This document shows, one piece after another, positions 10,630-21,732 of a stretch of DNA of 64,000 bases. The notes beneath the pieces were generated by a model. That model did not search any database. It had not been told where the DNA came from and worked only from the letters and a program-made list of their open reading frames with translations. How positions within the stretch are numbered: the stretch's first letter is position 1; every line of letters starts with the position of its first letter. Origin of the DNA: Erythrocercus mccallii. Lineage: Eukaryota; Chordata; Aves; Passeriformes; Dicruridae. Both the position numbers and the translations under genes were made by a program. The stretch spans positions 1-64,000 of the forward strand of contig VZRG01001978.1 in assembly GCA_013397435.1 (NCBI GenBank). The letters run 5' to 3'.

Positions 10630-13600
10630 TATACACAAATCCATTATCGCTCAGCTGTCTTCCACTACACATGCTGAGACTATCAATAATCACACTTGGT
10701 TTGGATTTCTGGGTAATATCCTGAGTTTAATTCAAATACAAGTATAAACTGGCATTATGATTTTTTTCCTGCATTACAGGAAAAGTAGAGCTAATTCAAA
10801 TATGTGTTGGATACAGTGAGAATTTTGAAGTCTGTATCTGCAACTACTTGCTGCAATTGTGTTTTTAGTTTTACACTCTTTTTCTTCTCTATTTTTCCAG
10901 TTTTGATTTAGGAAAGAACAGAGTAAGAAGGTAATAATTTAGTTTACTTATATTTATGAAAAAATTTAAAAAAAAACCCCAGCATAAATTGAATATTATT
11001 TTTTAAAGAGTTCTGGCCTTGGTCAACTGCCTTTGAAAAACAAACCAACAGAAGCTCAAAGGTCATGCTAGATCAAGAATAATAGTTAAATAATTAAAAT
11101 AAATTTAACCAGTCAAAAATATAAGCATTTTAATGAAGTCATAGCATTCGAAAGAAAATAAATTATTGACTGGCAGACTGAGCACTTGGATAAAGAAAGG
11201 AAGCTGGCAAAGAAAAGAAGCAAACATGTTCTTTGCAGTATTTTATGTTCATAGATTACTCCAGTAGTTTAGAAATAGGGCCTGTAATAGGACCTGTAAT
11301 CCTTAGCCACTGCCTAGCTGGTTATGTTTTCCACATTGCCAATGAATCAGAAAGCAAACACTTCAACAGTACTGCAAATTCCTGTGGGATTTGTACTCAT
11401 TTTATCATTTTGCAAGGTTTGACTCCTGATCTACCTGTGTGTAGAAAACTTTTATTCATGCCAATGAACAGAGATTTAAGAAGAATGCTGTATTTTACCT
11501 AATTTCTAATTTGTGAAACAGAACAAAATTTGGTCATAAGTGGTATAAAATAATCACTATAAGAAATCATCTCTGTCTGGATGTAAATGCTACATTCAAA
11601 GAACTACTCATAATTACCTGGAAATGAACATTATTTGCATGACAAATGGATAATATTGCAAAACACTTTAATGGGCTGAGAGCAAAAATAATAAACCAAC
11701 CTGAGTACTTAACTGCTCTGTGTTGTAGGAATGGCCAGAGAGTAAACGTATGAAATAACACAGTCCATCCCAAGTCCCTGCTTTGACATGTCAACAGGAC
11801 TCAGAATCAGATCATTACATGCCCCCTTGCACAAGTGTATTGCAATCCTGTTTTATTGTGTGAACCTCTCTTTCCTGCAGTATGGCTGCATCCAGCAGAG
11901 CACAGGATGAGCAGTATTCCATGAGTGAGACTGCTAGATTCCTTTCCATTTGTTACCCCTCTGTATTACACTATGCCTCATTTGCTCCACGTTATCTGAA
12001 TTTTCCACAGAGGAATCTTGTGTGTTGTTTCCCCTCTGATTCTTATTGCACCGGTATTTGTGCACATCTTCAACAAGAGCAAACTCTTGCTTAGCTCCCA
12101 GTTTGGGGCAAAAAAAAGTGTTATACACGTTTGGCACAGAAAGAAGAGATTAAGCCACTTTCTTTGTATGATATAAGGAGCAAATGCCAAGGGCTCAAAA
12201 AATATCCAGTTCTCTCAGATTGCACTCTAGTGCCCTAATTCAATTAATCTCTTCTGTTCTTGGTGATTTAAACCTATATTCCTTGTGGTATCTGCAATGA
12301 ATGTAAAAGTACCAGACTAGAAAACATCATTGCAGGACAGTGCTAAGTTTGGCACTCCCTGCTCAGCAAGGATCTGCCTGTGACACTGAGGAACTCAGTG
12401 GGTTCACGTAGCAAAAACCCAATAGCACGGCTAAGATCACTTTGGGATTTAATGGCTCTTTCCCAGTTTCACAGGGACAGACTCAGAGTGGTTATATTAA
12501 ATTGTGCAGTGGTAGAGGAAAGAAGGAATTCCACTTCGTAGCTCTATTTTCTGGGCAAATATTGAACAGTAGTCTGGAGAAAGGACAGCAGTGAAATGAT
12601 AGAATTATTCTGTGATTCAACACCGAGGCGGTGACAAAATAGGTGAAAGTGACTTGTGGTGCCAGATGCTGCCTTTCACAGCCAAAGCACTCTGCTTCCA
12701 TTAGCCAGTCCTACATGAAGGGAAGCAGATGTTTGGAAAAAGGGGTTTTACCACTTCTGGTATTTGCTGATTCCTAGCACTGGAATAGAGCAGCTGCCTC
12801 AGCCTTTTCCCCTAATGCTGCTGCATCCTCACAGTGCTCTAATTGTTCCATTTCCACTACCACTTTCATTCACAGGGGAGAATGGGGAAGCCTTTTCTTC
12901 TTGCATGTAATGCAAATTTTCTATAGGGAAATATGTTAATTTTCCTGCAACACTGTTATGAAGAAATTCTCTGCAATGTCTGACATCCCCCAGTATTGCT
13001 ATCTTTTGGCCTTGACAGGCTTGAGAAGTGGGCTGATGTGAAATATGTGAAGTTTTCACTTGTTTGCCAGTAGTCTCTGACCTGCCTACTACATTTCATG
13101 TGTCTGCCATCCAAATCCTTCAGTCATGATATGTTTGAGATTCAGTGGTAAGCCTTCCTAATAATGCAAAATGCCATCCCTTATTTTCGAAGATTGGATT
13201 TTCTAGAGAAAAAATCATTTTGGACTACTACTTGGACTGAGAAGAAACAAGCTATTCCAGATGGAAAAATTAAAACAGAGAAGGTAAATGGAACTGAAAG
13301 AGGTCTCAGAGAAATCTCTGTGTAGCTTTAAGGGCAGGGGTTGCACTAAAGTCTGACTACAACAAACATGCATTTCATTGCAGCTTCAGCTGCAGCTGGG
13401 AGACCAGTTACACATGTTGTAAAGTAATACAGGGTGAAAGGATAGTGATATGGTAAAAAGAAAGCATCAGGATGGACTAGGCACTGAAATAAGCTGTTTG
13501 GTCTGTTTCTCTCTCCCCTTGAATAACTACTTGGAAATTGCTGTAATACTTGCACACATCTTGGAGGTGATGGACTGTTAAATTGATTTCATGGAGGGCT

Positions 13601-15660
13601 ATTTTAGGTGGAGTACAAGGTGCTGAAACATTATTTGAGACACTGAAAAGAGTATTCCCTGTCTTCCTTTAGCATAATTCTTAATCAGGTAGCTAAAAGT
13701 GTTTCAGATGGTGACAAGTTTTAGCCAGTATAATTGATATAATCAAAAGTGCTTAAATCTACTGTTTGGACCACGGGTAGGCTTTTGGGTTTGTTTTTTC
13801 TATGGTTATTAGTTTATTTGGTTGGTTTTATAGATATCCAAATCTTAAAAAAGTCTAAACATAACTTATCAAGAGTCTTCCTGTGTTATCTGCATAAACC
13901 AGAGGAGACTGTCGTCCTCCAAACGGTAATTTTGAATCTCTAAATTAGATTTTCCTTTGAAACTGGCTTTCAAAAGGGTATTTGCTGACTATTCAATGAC
14001 TAGAGGATAATTAAATACTGGATGCAGCTCACCAGGTTTCAGTGCCTGATAGGTACATCTTCATCTGCACTAGTCCTTTAGGTTCAGGGGAGAAATACTT
14101 CAGAGTATAAAATACACATTTCTCACAAAAGACTCACATTTGTCCAGGCAGATATAAACAGAATTTATAGAGTGGCTATTAAGTAAATCTTTCCATTGAA
14201 GGAGTCTCAAGTTATATTCCTAATGTTTAAATACCTCTTTATTCCTTGTCCTCTACCTCTCCTGCTATGAAACAGATGTCCTGATTATCCTTAGCATTTA
14301 AATGATAATACCCTGATTTTCCAAATAGCTTGAAATAAAGATTATTATCCCCGAAATGTAAGTATGTAATTTGGTCTGTCTTTTACTCTGAAGTGACAAA
14401 ACTTCTGTTGAACCAACTTCTCGGGTTCAGGATTTAATTTTTAGGTAGGAATGCCAAGCCCAAAAAGGCCAGAACTCAGGGAAATCTGCCCAATTCAGAA
14501 GAGGAACATGAGGCTTGGCTCTCTTCATGCCAGATGTGAAGCTTATCCTCCACATTGTTGGCAGTTCTACTCTAGGCCTCTCTTTTTCCTCTATCTTCTA
14601 CACTCCTTGCCTCCCTTCCCCCCTCTGAAAAAGTTTTGCCAGGTCTGATTTCCTTTCCTTTGCCATCAGAAGAGAAACACTGTTTACAATTTAAAATCTA
14701 TGAAAAAAACAGAAGATTTTTTTTTCAGGTCAGTCTACTTATAAGTATCCTTAGCATCAGCAGAACAGTATAATAGTTTTGTTTAAGTGTCCAGAAGCCT
14801 CTGTTTGAGAAGGGAAGAAATATGCATTGTGGTAAGCTTTAAACAAAACAAACCCAAAACCCCAGAAATACTTAGGAAATGGAAATTAAGCTAGTCTTTC
14901 AAAACAACTTTAAAAAAAAAGTTTCATTTCATTTTCTGGCTTCATTCAGTTTTCTGTTTCTATGTGTTCCAATTGTTTTTTTTTTAAAGAGATGTATTAT
15001 TGAATTCTTTTTGCTGTAGATACTGCTTTGTGGTAAACAGAATTTGATCCCTCTTTTTCCAATACTTTTGTCGGGCTGAAGAAAATTATTCTAATGCTGT
15101 CTGATTTTTATTTAAGAAGTTCACTCACATCTTCCAATTTCCCTTCTTCCAAAACATCAAATAATGAAAAAAATTTCCTCTGAATGTCATTTCCCCCTTC
15201 ATTTTCACTCTTTTTAAATATTACTGTGTCTGCTCTCATTAAGAGTAGCATTATCTTGGCTTATGAACTGCGAGACTGTCACAGGAAAAATAGCTCCTAC
15301 AAAGATGATTTTGCTGACCAAGGGTTACAAAAGTTTTTTTTATGAGACTCTAGTTGATAACAGAAAAAGGACTCTGGTGCAGTCCTGTTGTGAATATCCT
15401 AAAGTGGAAAAGCCCATCCTCATTTATCATGAAGGTTTTCTCCTTGTGCTTGGCCATTCTTCATCTTTAGTCTTGCTGCTCATTGCCTGTTCCATGACTT
15501 TCTTATTACCTTTTCTCCTTCAGACTTCTTGATCTCCAGAAAAAATGTGCTTCCAGAGCCTGTGTTAGAGGTAAATCAGTTGCTTGCTCACTCCAGGTCA
15601 CTGCTATCTTTACAGGCACCTGAACACTAATGGTAGTACAGAGAGCAAAACTGATGCACT

Positions 15661-15905
15661 CAGAATCATAATCCTAGGATCATTAAGTTTGGACAAGACT
15701 GCTATGATTGAAGTACAGCCCTTAACCCAGCACTACCCTGTTCACCACTCGTGTCCCTAAGTGCCACATCCGTGTGCTTTTTTTGAACATTTTCAGGGAT
15801 GGCACTTCCACCACCGCCCTAGGCAACCTATTCCAACACCTGACCACCCTCTCAGTGAAGATTTTTTTCCTAATATGTAATCTAAACCTTCCTGTGTACC
15901 AGGCT
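15661..15905 (-). mobile_element. CR1 LINE fragment, antisense (copy 1 of the duplicated block)
   Basis: Plus-strand stretches such as GTCCCTAAGTGCCACATC, the GGGATGGCACTTCCACCACC region and TTTTTTCCTAATATGTAATC match the CR1 3' region. On the minus strand the short frame reads IRKKIFTERVVRCWNRLPRA, the C-terminal end of CR1 ORF2. It is a relic, not a gene. Confidence 0.85.
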
Positions 15906-16555
15906 CTCAAACCAGATGAAAGCCCAGGCAATTTTCAGACAAATGACCTCTGCTCTGTTCCTTGCACTAGAGCCTGTGTCTAGTGTTGTGTCATTGTCTG
16001 CACAACACGCAGCAGCTAGTTCAGGATGTTTCTGTTCTTTCTTATTCTCTTCTAGGTGTTGATTATGTGCCCAGTCTTGCATAATGCTTAAGAACATATT
16101 GTTCTCTTGCAGAAGGTCATTGCATACATATTGGATACACAATGCAATTCTAGACCTCAAAAGAGCTCATTCAAAGTGATTTTCTTTCACTTGCTAGTAA
16201 AAAAGGTCAAAAAACCACTGCATTTTTCACACTGAAGCAAATCAAAAGCAGAGTTGGATGCTCTGGAATTTGTTCTGCCAGAGATGATGTTATGCTTAGA
16301 GCACAGGGGTCATTAAATAAACCAGAATGCTCTTACAAGCATAAAGCACAAAGGCTTCAGCATTAGTGTCAGATGCTAAGGGTGAGGGCATACTTGAATC
16401 AGAACCCTGCCATGACTTCTTAAGCCCACCTAAAAAATATCCAGGAACCTCAAGTTTTGTAGTCAATTTCTCAATTTCTAACTATTGTCAACTACATCTT
16501 AGAAATTAATTAAATGCCTCCAGTGTGAAACACTTTTTGTGAATAAGGGTAAGTG

Positions 16556-16985
16556 AACATGGGGAAGGGCCTGGAGGGGAAGCCGTACAAGGAAGCAGCT
16601 GAGGCCACTTGGCCTGTTCATCCTGGAGAAGAGGAGACTGAGGGGAGACCTCATAATGGTCTGTAACTTCCTCAGCAGGGGAAGCAGAGGGGCAGGCACT
16701 CATCTCTTTTCTCTGGTCACTACAGACAGGACCTAAGGGAATGGCCTGAGGCTGTGTCAGGGGCAGTTTAGGTGGGATATCAGGAAAAGGTTCTTCACCC
16801 AGAGGGTGGTTGGGCACTGGAACAGGCTCCCCAGGCAAGTGGTCACAACACCAAACCTGTCTGAGTTCGAGAATTGTTTGGACAAGGCTCTCAGGCAGAG
16901 AGTGTGATTGGTGTGCAACACCAGGAGTTGGACTTGATGATCCTTTGGGTCCCTTCTAACTCAGGATATTCTATGATTTTATGGT
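16556..16985 (+). mobile_element. CR1 LINE fragment, 3' end, sense (copy 1 of the duplicated block)
   Basis: Typical CR1 3' sequence in order: CTGTTCATCCTGGAGAAGAG, CTGAGGGGAGACCTCATAAT, TTCTTCACCCAGAGGGTGGT, TGGACTTGATGATCC, then TTCTAACTCAGGATATTCTA and the ATTCTATGATTTTATGG tail. The 5' end is truncated near 16556 and the coding part is absent. Confidence 0.92.
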
Positions 16986-17438
16986 TCCTCAGGAATGTCT
17001 GTTTTCTCCAACACTTTTCAAGTGACTTTGTGGTGGCCTTCATGTCCTGGCACTGGTTTGATGAAGTCTTTTCTCACTATCCAACTGTACTTTTACAATC
17101 AGCCTACATTTTCCAATCACAGTTGTACTTCCATTTCAGCATTTGAATCCAGCTCCAAGGCTTCCCTGACAAATAAATCCCAGAGTGGTTTAGTATCGGT
17201 GCAAATGACATATTGCAGACACATTACACTGAAAAATGTCATAAAAATTCAGGTTTTATGTGGTAGTCTAAGATATTTGACTGAAAGCACAAGCTGTGTT
17301 GTCCAGAAGTAGATGTTAATTAGTAAGTCTTGTATCATATGCATTCTTTGCTATTTATTGTGCTGTTTCAGAAGTGTATTTCCAGACTAGCTCAGTTATC
17401 TCCAAGAGAGTTTGAGTCTTCTATTGTCTCATCAGTCT

Positions 17439-17439
17439 N
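17439..17439. other. Single N, contig junction
   Basis: One N separates the two copies of the 1842-bp block. It marks a join in the assembly rather than a base of uncertain identity, because both sides stop and restart at a common sequence. Confidence 0.85.
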
Positions 17440-17503
17440 GTCACTGCTATCTTTACAGGCACCTGAACACTAACGGTAGTACAGAGAGCAAAACTGATGC
17501 ACT

Positions 17504-17748
17504 CAGAATCATAATCCTAGGATCATTAAGTTTGGACAAGACTGCAATGATTGAAGTACAGCCCTTAACCCAGCACTACCCTGTTCACCACTCGTGTCCC
17601 TAAGTGCCACATCCGTGTGCTTTTTTTGAACATTTTCAGGGATGGCACTTCCACCACCGCCCTAGGCAACCTATTCCAACACCTGACCACCCTCTCAGTG
17701 AAGATTTTTTTCCTAATATGTAATCTAAACCTTCCTGTGTACCAGGCT
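17504..17748 (-). mobile_element. CR1 LINE fragment, antisense (copy 2 of the duplicated block)
   Basis: Same relic as at 15661-15905, with one base difference (T to A at 17546). Confidence 0.85.
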
Positions 17749-18398
17749 CTCAAACCAGATGAAAGCCCAGGCAATTTTCAGACAAATGACCTCTGCTCTG
17801 TTCCTTGCACTAGAGCCTGTGTCTAGTGTTGTGTCATTGTCTGCACAACACGCAGCAGCTAGTTCAGGATGTTTCTGTTCTTTCTTATTCTCTTCTAGGT
17901 GTTGATTATGTGCCTAGTCTTGCATAATGCTTAAGAACATATTGTTCTCTTGCAGAAGGTCATTGCATACATATTGGATACACAATGCAATTCTAGACCT
18001 CAAAAGAGCTCATTCAAAGTGATTTTCTTTCACTTGCTAGTAAAAAAGGTCAAAAAACCACTGCATTTTTCACACTGAAGCAAATCAAAAGCAGAGTTGG
18101 ATGCTCTGGAATTTGTTCTGCCAGAGATGATGTTATGCTTAGAGCACAGGGGTCATTAAATAAACCAGAATGCTCTTACAAGCATAAAGCACAAAGGCTT
18201 CAGCATTAGTGTCAGATGCTAAGGGTGAGGGCATACTTGAATCAGAACCCTGCCATGACTTCTTAAGCCCACCTAAAAAATATCCAGGAACCTCAAGTTT
18301 TGTAGTCAATTTCTCAATTTCTAACTATTGTCAACTACATCTTAGAAATTAATTAAATGCCTCCAGTGTGAAACACTTTTTGTGAATAAGGGTAAGTG

Positions 18399-18828
18399 AA
18401 CATGGGGAAGGGCCTGGAGGGGAAGCCGTACAAGGAAGCAGCTGAGGCCACTTGGCCTGTTCATCCTGGAGAAGAGGAGACTGAGGGGAGACCTCATAAT
18501 GGTCTGTAACTTCCTCAGCAGGGGAAGCAGAGGGGCAGGCACTCATCTCTTTTCTCTGGTCACTACAGACAGGACCTAAGGGAATGGCCTGAGGCTGTGT
18601 CAGGGGCAGTTTAGGTGGGATATCAGGAAAAGGTTCTTCACCCAGAGGGTGGTTGGGCACTGGAACAGGCTCCCCAGGCAAGTGGTCACAACACCAAACC
18701 TGTCTGAGTTCGAGAATTGTTTGGACAAGGCTCTCAGGCACAGAGTGTGATTGGTGTGCAACACCAGGAGTTGGACTTGATGATCCTTTGGGTCCCTTCT
18801 AACTCAGGATATTCTATGATTTTATGGT
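18399..18828 (+). mobile_element. CR1 LINE fragment, 3' end, sense (copy 2 of the duplicated block)
   Basis: Same relic as at 16556-16985, with one base difference (G to C at 18741). Confidence 0.92.
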
Positions 18829-19281
18829 TCCTCAGGAATGTCTGTTTTCTCCAACACTTTTCAAGTGACTTTGTGGTGGCCTTCATGTCCTGGCACTGGT
18901 TTGATGAAGTCTTTTCTCACTATCCAACTGTACTTTTACAATCAGCCTACATTTTCCAATCACAGTTGTACTTCCATTTCAGCATTTGAATCCAGCTCCA
19001 AGGCTTCCCTGACAAATAAATCCCAGAGTGGTTTAGTATCGGTGCAAATGACATATTGCAGACACATTACACTGAAAAATGTCATAAAAATTCAGGTTTT
19101 ATGTGGTAGTCTAAGATATTTGACTGAAAGCACAAGCTGTGTTGTCCAGAAGTAGATGTTAATTAGTAAGTCTTGTATCATATGCATTCTTTGCTATTTA
19201 TTGTGCTGTTTCAGAAGTGTATTTCCAGACTAGCTCAGTTATCTCCAAGAGAGTTTGAGTCTTCTATTGTCTCATCAGTCT

Positions 19282-19532
19282 AAGAAGACAGTCAGATTCT
19301 TACCTTTTGGAGAAGATATTTTGTCTGAGCAGTTCCATGTGTGCTAAAGCATATCCATCTGGCATCTGTGAAGGGAACTCAGTGTGATAAATATTACTAC
19401 AAATTAGCATAGTTTGAAACCTTGGCTCCAAAAGGATTTAATTAACTGTATTTACTGAATGGTCTTGGGATGTGTTTTAAGACTACTCCCTGCAGAGAGA
19501 TGAAGGTAAACACAGACTTTGACACTGCATGC

Positions 19533-19572
<40 letters not shown>

Positions 19573-21138
19573 CTCCTCTGAAACTTTCTCTTGTCCAAAA
19601 TGCAGGTTTTGTTTTCTTGTTCCAAATGGAATATCCAACAACTTAGTCACTGGCAGTAAAACTTTTGGGTGCCTGAACTCTTCAAAATAAAATGTCAATA
19701 GCTGAGGTTTTTTGTAACATATGACTCAGGGTAACAGTGCTATTGCCAAGGTTTATCAGTCATTAAACTTTCACTCAGTTCAGATACAATCTGTGTGCCT
19801 GGGAGTTGAAACAAGAAGAAACACGTATTCCAAGGCATAAACAAAGATCTCATATGATAATAGTGCTGACCTATCTTTGGTTAAAATATCTTCCAGAACA
19901 GCTGTGGATCACTACGCACACACTTATGGACAGGTATTTCATTGGCAGATTGATGGAGGTTCTCCTTTTGGCAGCAGAAAGAATTAGGTGTAGGATTAAT
20001 AGCAATAGAGAAGCAGCCAGTTCAGTGATGAAGTGTAAAAGTAGGAGCAGAAGATTAGGAAGGGCAACTGGAACCACTTCTAGATGGCTAGACAGATGGA
20101 AATGAATTCAGACACTTGGGAAAATAAATTAAATTACAACTCAAGTATGTGCAAAAATTAAGAGATTGATAACAAAAGACATTAGGAAAACTTAAAAAAT
20201 AAATAAAAAATTATTCAAAAATTGCTCAGCTTTGCTGTTAGGTTAAATAAAACTCCAGATGGACCAACATCAAGATATGTAAATATGGTGAGGATAATTT
20301 ATATTCATATCTTGTAACTGGTGTTGTACACTAGTAGACTGATCCACCTACAAAATATCACACATTCATAGTAATGATTTCTGGAAGTCAGAAAGAATAT
20401 TACTTCACAGAATGAGACTGGGTCAGGTCTTCAGCCGATGCAAATTGCCATAATTGCTTTGATTTCAGTGGAGTTATGCCAGTCAATTCTGGACTAAAAC
20501 TTCAACTGAAGATTTTACTTGTAAAAGTTTCAAATGTTTCATACCTTCTGTGCTGGAGAAACTCCCTTCCATGTTTCCTCTGTACCTCTGAATTTTTTTT
20601 CTATAAATTACTCAGATTCTTTTTTTTCAGCAATTAAGGCCTTTTTCTGAATTTATTAAATTAGAATAAATATTTTCCAGGAAGACATAATGGGAATGTA
20701 TCACTTGGATTCATTGCAAAGCAGAGAAATCCTAGTCAAAATGACATTTCAATTGTTCATATTTGGAATCTACAGTTACATTGGTATTTGTCTTTTATTT
20801 GTTGGAATCTGGAATTGACTTTCAACATACTTTTGGGGTTTTTATAAGTCTCTTGCCTCAGGACATGTGAGATTTGGTGTCAATATAGTATTCTTATATG
20901 TGTAAATATGTATGGTCAGTTTTCTTTTAGGTTTATGTAAACAAATGAAGTTATAGATACTTTTAATACATAATATAACATGTTTGTAAAATATGATACA
21001 TTATGAGATTAGTAATGATAGAACAAATCCCAAAATATTACCCAAGGTGTTAAGAAACATGCAGCTCCTAATTCTGAGATTTTCTATATTATCTTTGAAA
21101 ACTGCTCACTCTCTTTGTGTCAGTTCCCCTTTCCTTGT
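19282..21138. other. Non-coding stretch with a TG microsatellite
   Basis: Apart from the (TG)n run at 19534-19568 nothing is recognised. The second half (20.6-21.1 kb) is strongly AT-rich. Confidence 0.55.
19534..19568. repeat. (TG)n microsatellite, 35 bp
   Basis: Uninterrupted dinucleotide run, probably length-polymorphic. Confidence 0.97.
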
Positions 21139-21727
21139 TGTGGTTTAATCCCAGCTGCAGCCAAGTCCCACACAGCCACTCACTTCCTCCCCACCAGCAG
21201 GATCACAAAGAGAACTGGAAGGGTATAAAAGCCACAAAACTCATGGATTGAGATACAGACACTTTAATAAAGGACACAGAAGCTGCACACGTAAGCAAAA
21301 CAAGCAATTAAGCCCCCTCTTCCCATGGGCAAGCAGGTGTTCAGCCATCTCCAGGGAGAGCAGGGCCCACCATGCATAATGGTGAGCTGGGAAGACAAGC
21401 ACCATCACTCCAAATGTGTCCCTCCATTCTTCCTTCTTCCCCTTGCCTTACATGCTGCCCACAATGTCATAGGTCTGGAATATCCCTTTGGTCAGTTTGG
21501 GTCACCTGTCCCACCTGTGCTTCCTCCCAGCCTCCCATGCACCCCCAGCCCCCTTGCCAGTGTGGCTGTACAAAAAGCATAAAAGGCCTTGGCTCTGTCT
21601 AAGTCCTGCTCAGTAATAACAAAAACGTCTCTGTATCATCAACCCTGTGTCCAAGACAAATCTGAAACACAGCCCCATACCAGCCACAATGAAGAAAATT
21701 AACTCGACTCCAGCCAAAACCTGCACA
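21139..21727 (-). mobile_element. ERV LTR of a common avian family, antisense, 589 bp
   Basis: On the minus strand the ends are TGTGCAGGTTTTGGCTGG and GGGATTAAACCACA. I recognise the internal landmarks of a widespread avian solo LTR: CATAGCCCCATACCAGC near the right end and GAATATCCCTTTGGTCAGTT and GTGTTCAGCCATCTCCAGGG on the plus strand. The promoter looks decayed: the expected TATA/CRE area around 21446-21470 no longer has a clean TATA. An ATTAAA polyadenylation variant remains (near 21262). Flanking pentamers CTTGT (21134-21138) and TCTGT (21728-21732) agree at only three positions, so the target-site duplication is degraded. No internal viral sequence is attached. Confidence 0.87.
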
Positions 21728-21732
21728 TCTGT

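Larger units (their letters stand above)
9281..15596. other. AT-rich non-coding stretch
   Basis: No gene or transposon recognised. Two small structures are listed separately (10461-10478 and 10590-10629). The candidate acceptor TTTCCTGCAG ending near 11880 has no supporting coding exon. Confidence 0.5.
15597..17438. repeat. 1842-bp duplicated block, copy 1 (left of the N)
   Basis: This block is repeated at 17440-19281 with an offset of 1843. I count four mismatches (15631 T/C, 15703 T/A, 16072 C/T, 16898 G/C) and no indels. Copy 1 ends exactly at the N at 17439 and copy 2 begins directly after it. This arrangement fits two overlapping contig ends joined without merging rather than a biological duplication. 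Confidence 0.95.
17440..19281. repeat. 1842-bp duplicated block, copy 2 (right of the N)
   Basis: About 99.8 % identical to 15597-17438. Past 19281 the sequence continues into unique DNA (AAGAAGACAGTCAG), whereas copy 1 ends at the N, as expected if only one copy exists in the genome. Confidence 0.95.

Noticed and set aside
11832..11937. Possible splice acceptor (TTTCCTGCAG) followed by an ATG frame
   Set aside because: The following 70-codon frame resembles nothing known and has no matching donor or neighbouring exons.
15722..15931. 69-codon minus-strand frame, repeated at 17565-17774
   Set aside because: It reads the end of CR1 ORF2 (IRKKIFTERVV) and is a transposon relic; the second copy is the duplicated block.
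15597..19281. Recent biological tandem duplication
   Set aside because: Both copies stop exactly at an N and differ only at haplotype level, so an assembly artefact is the simpler reading.
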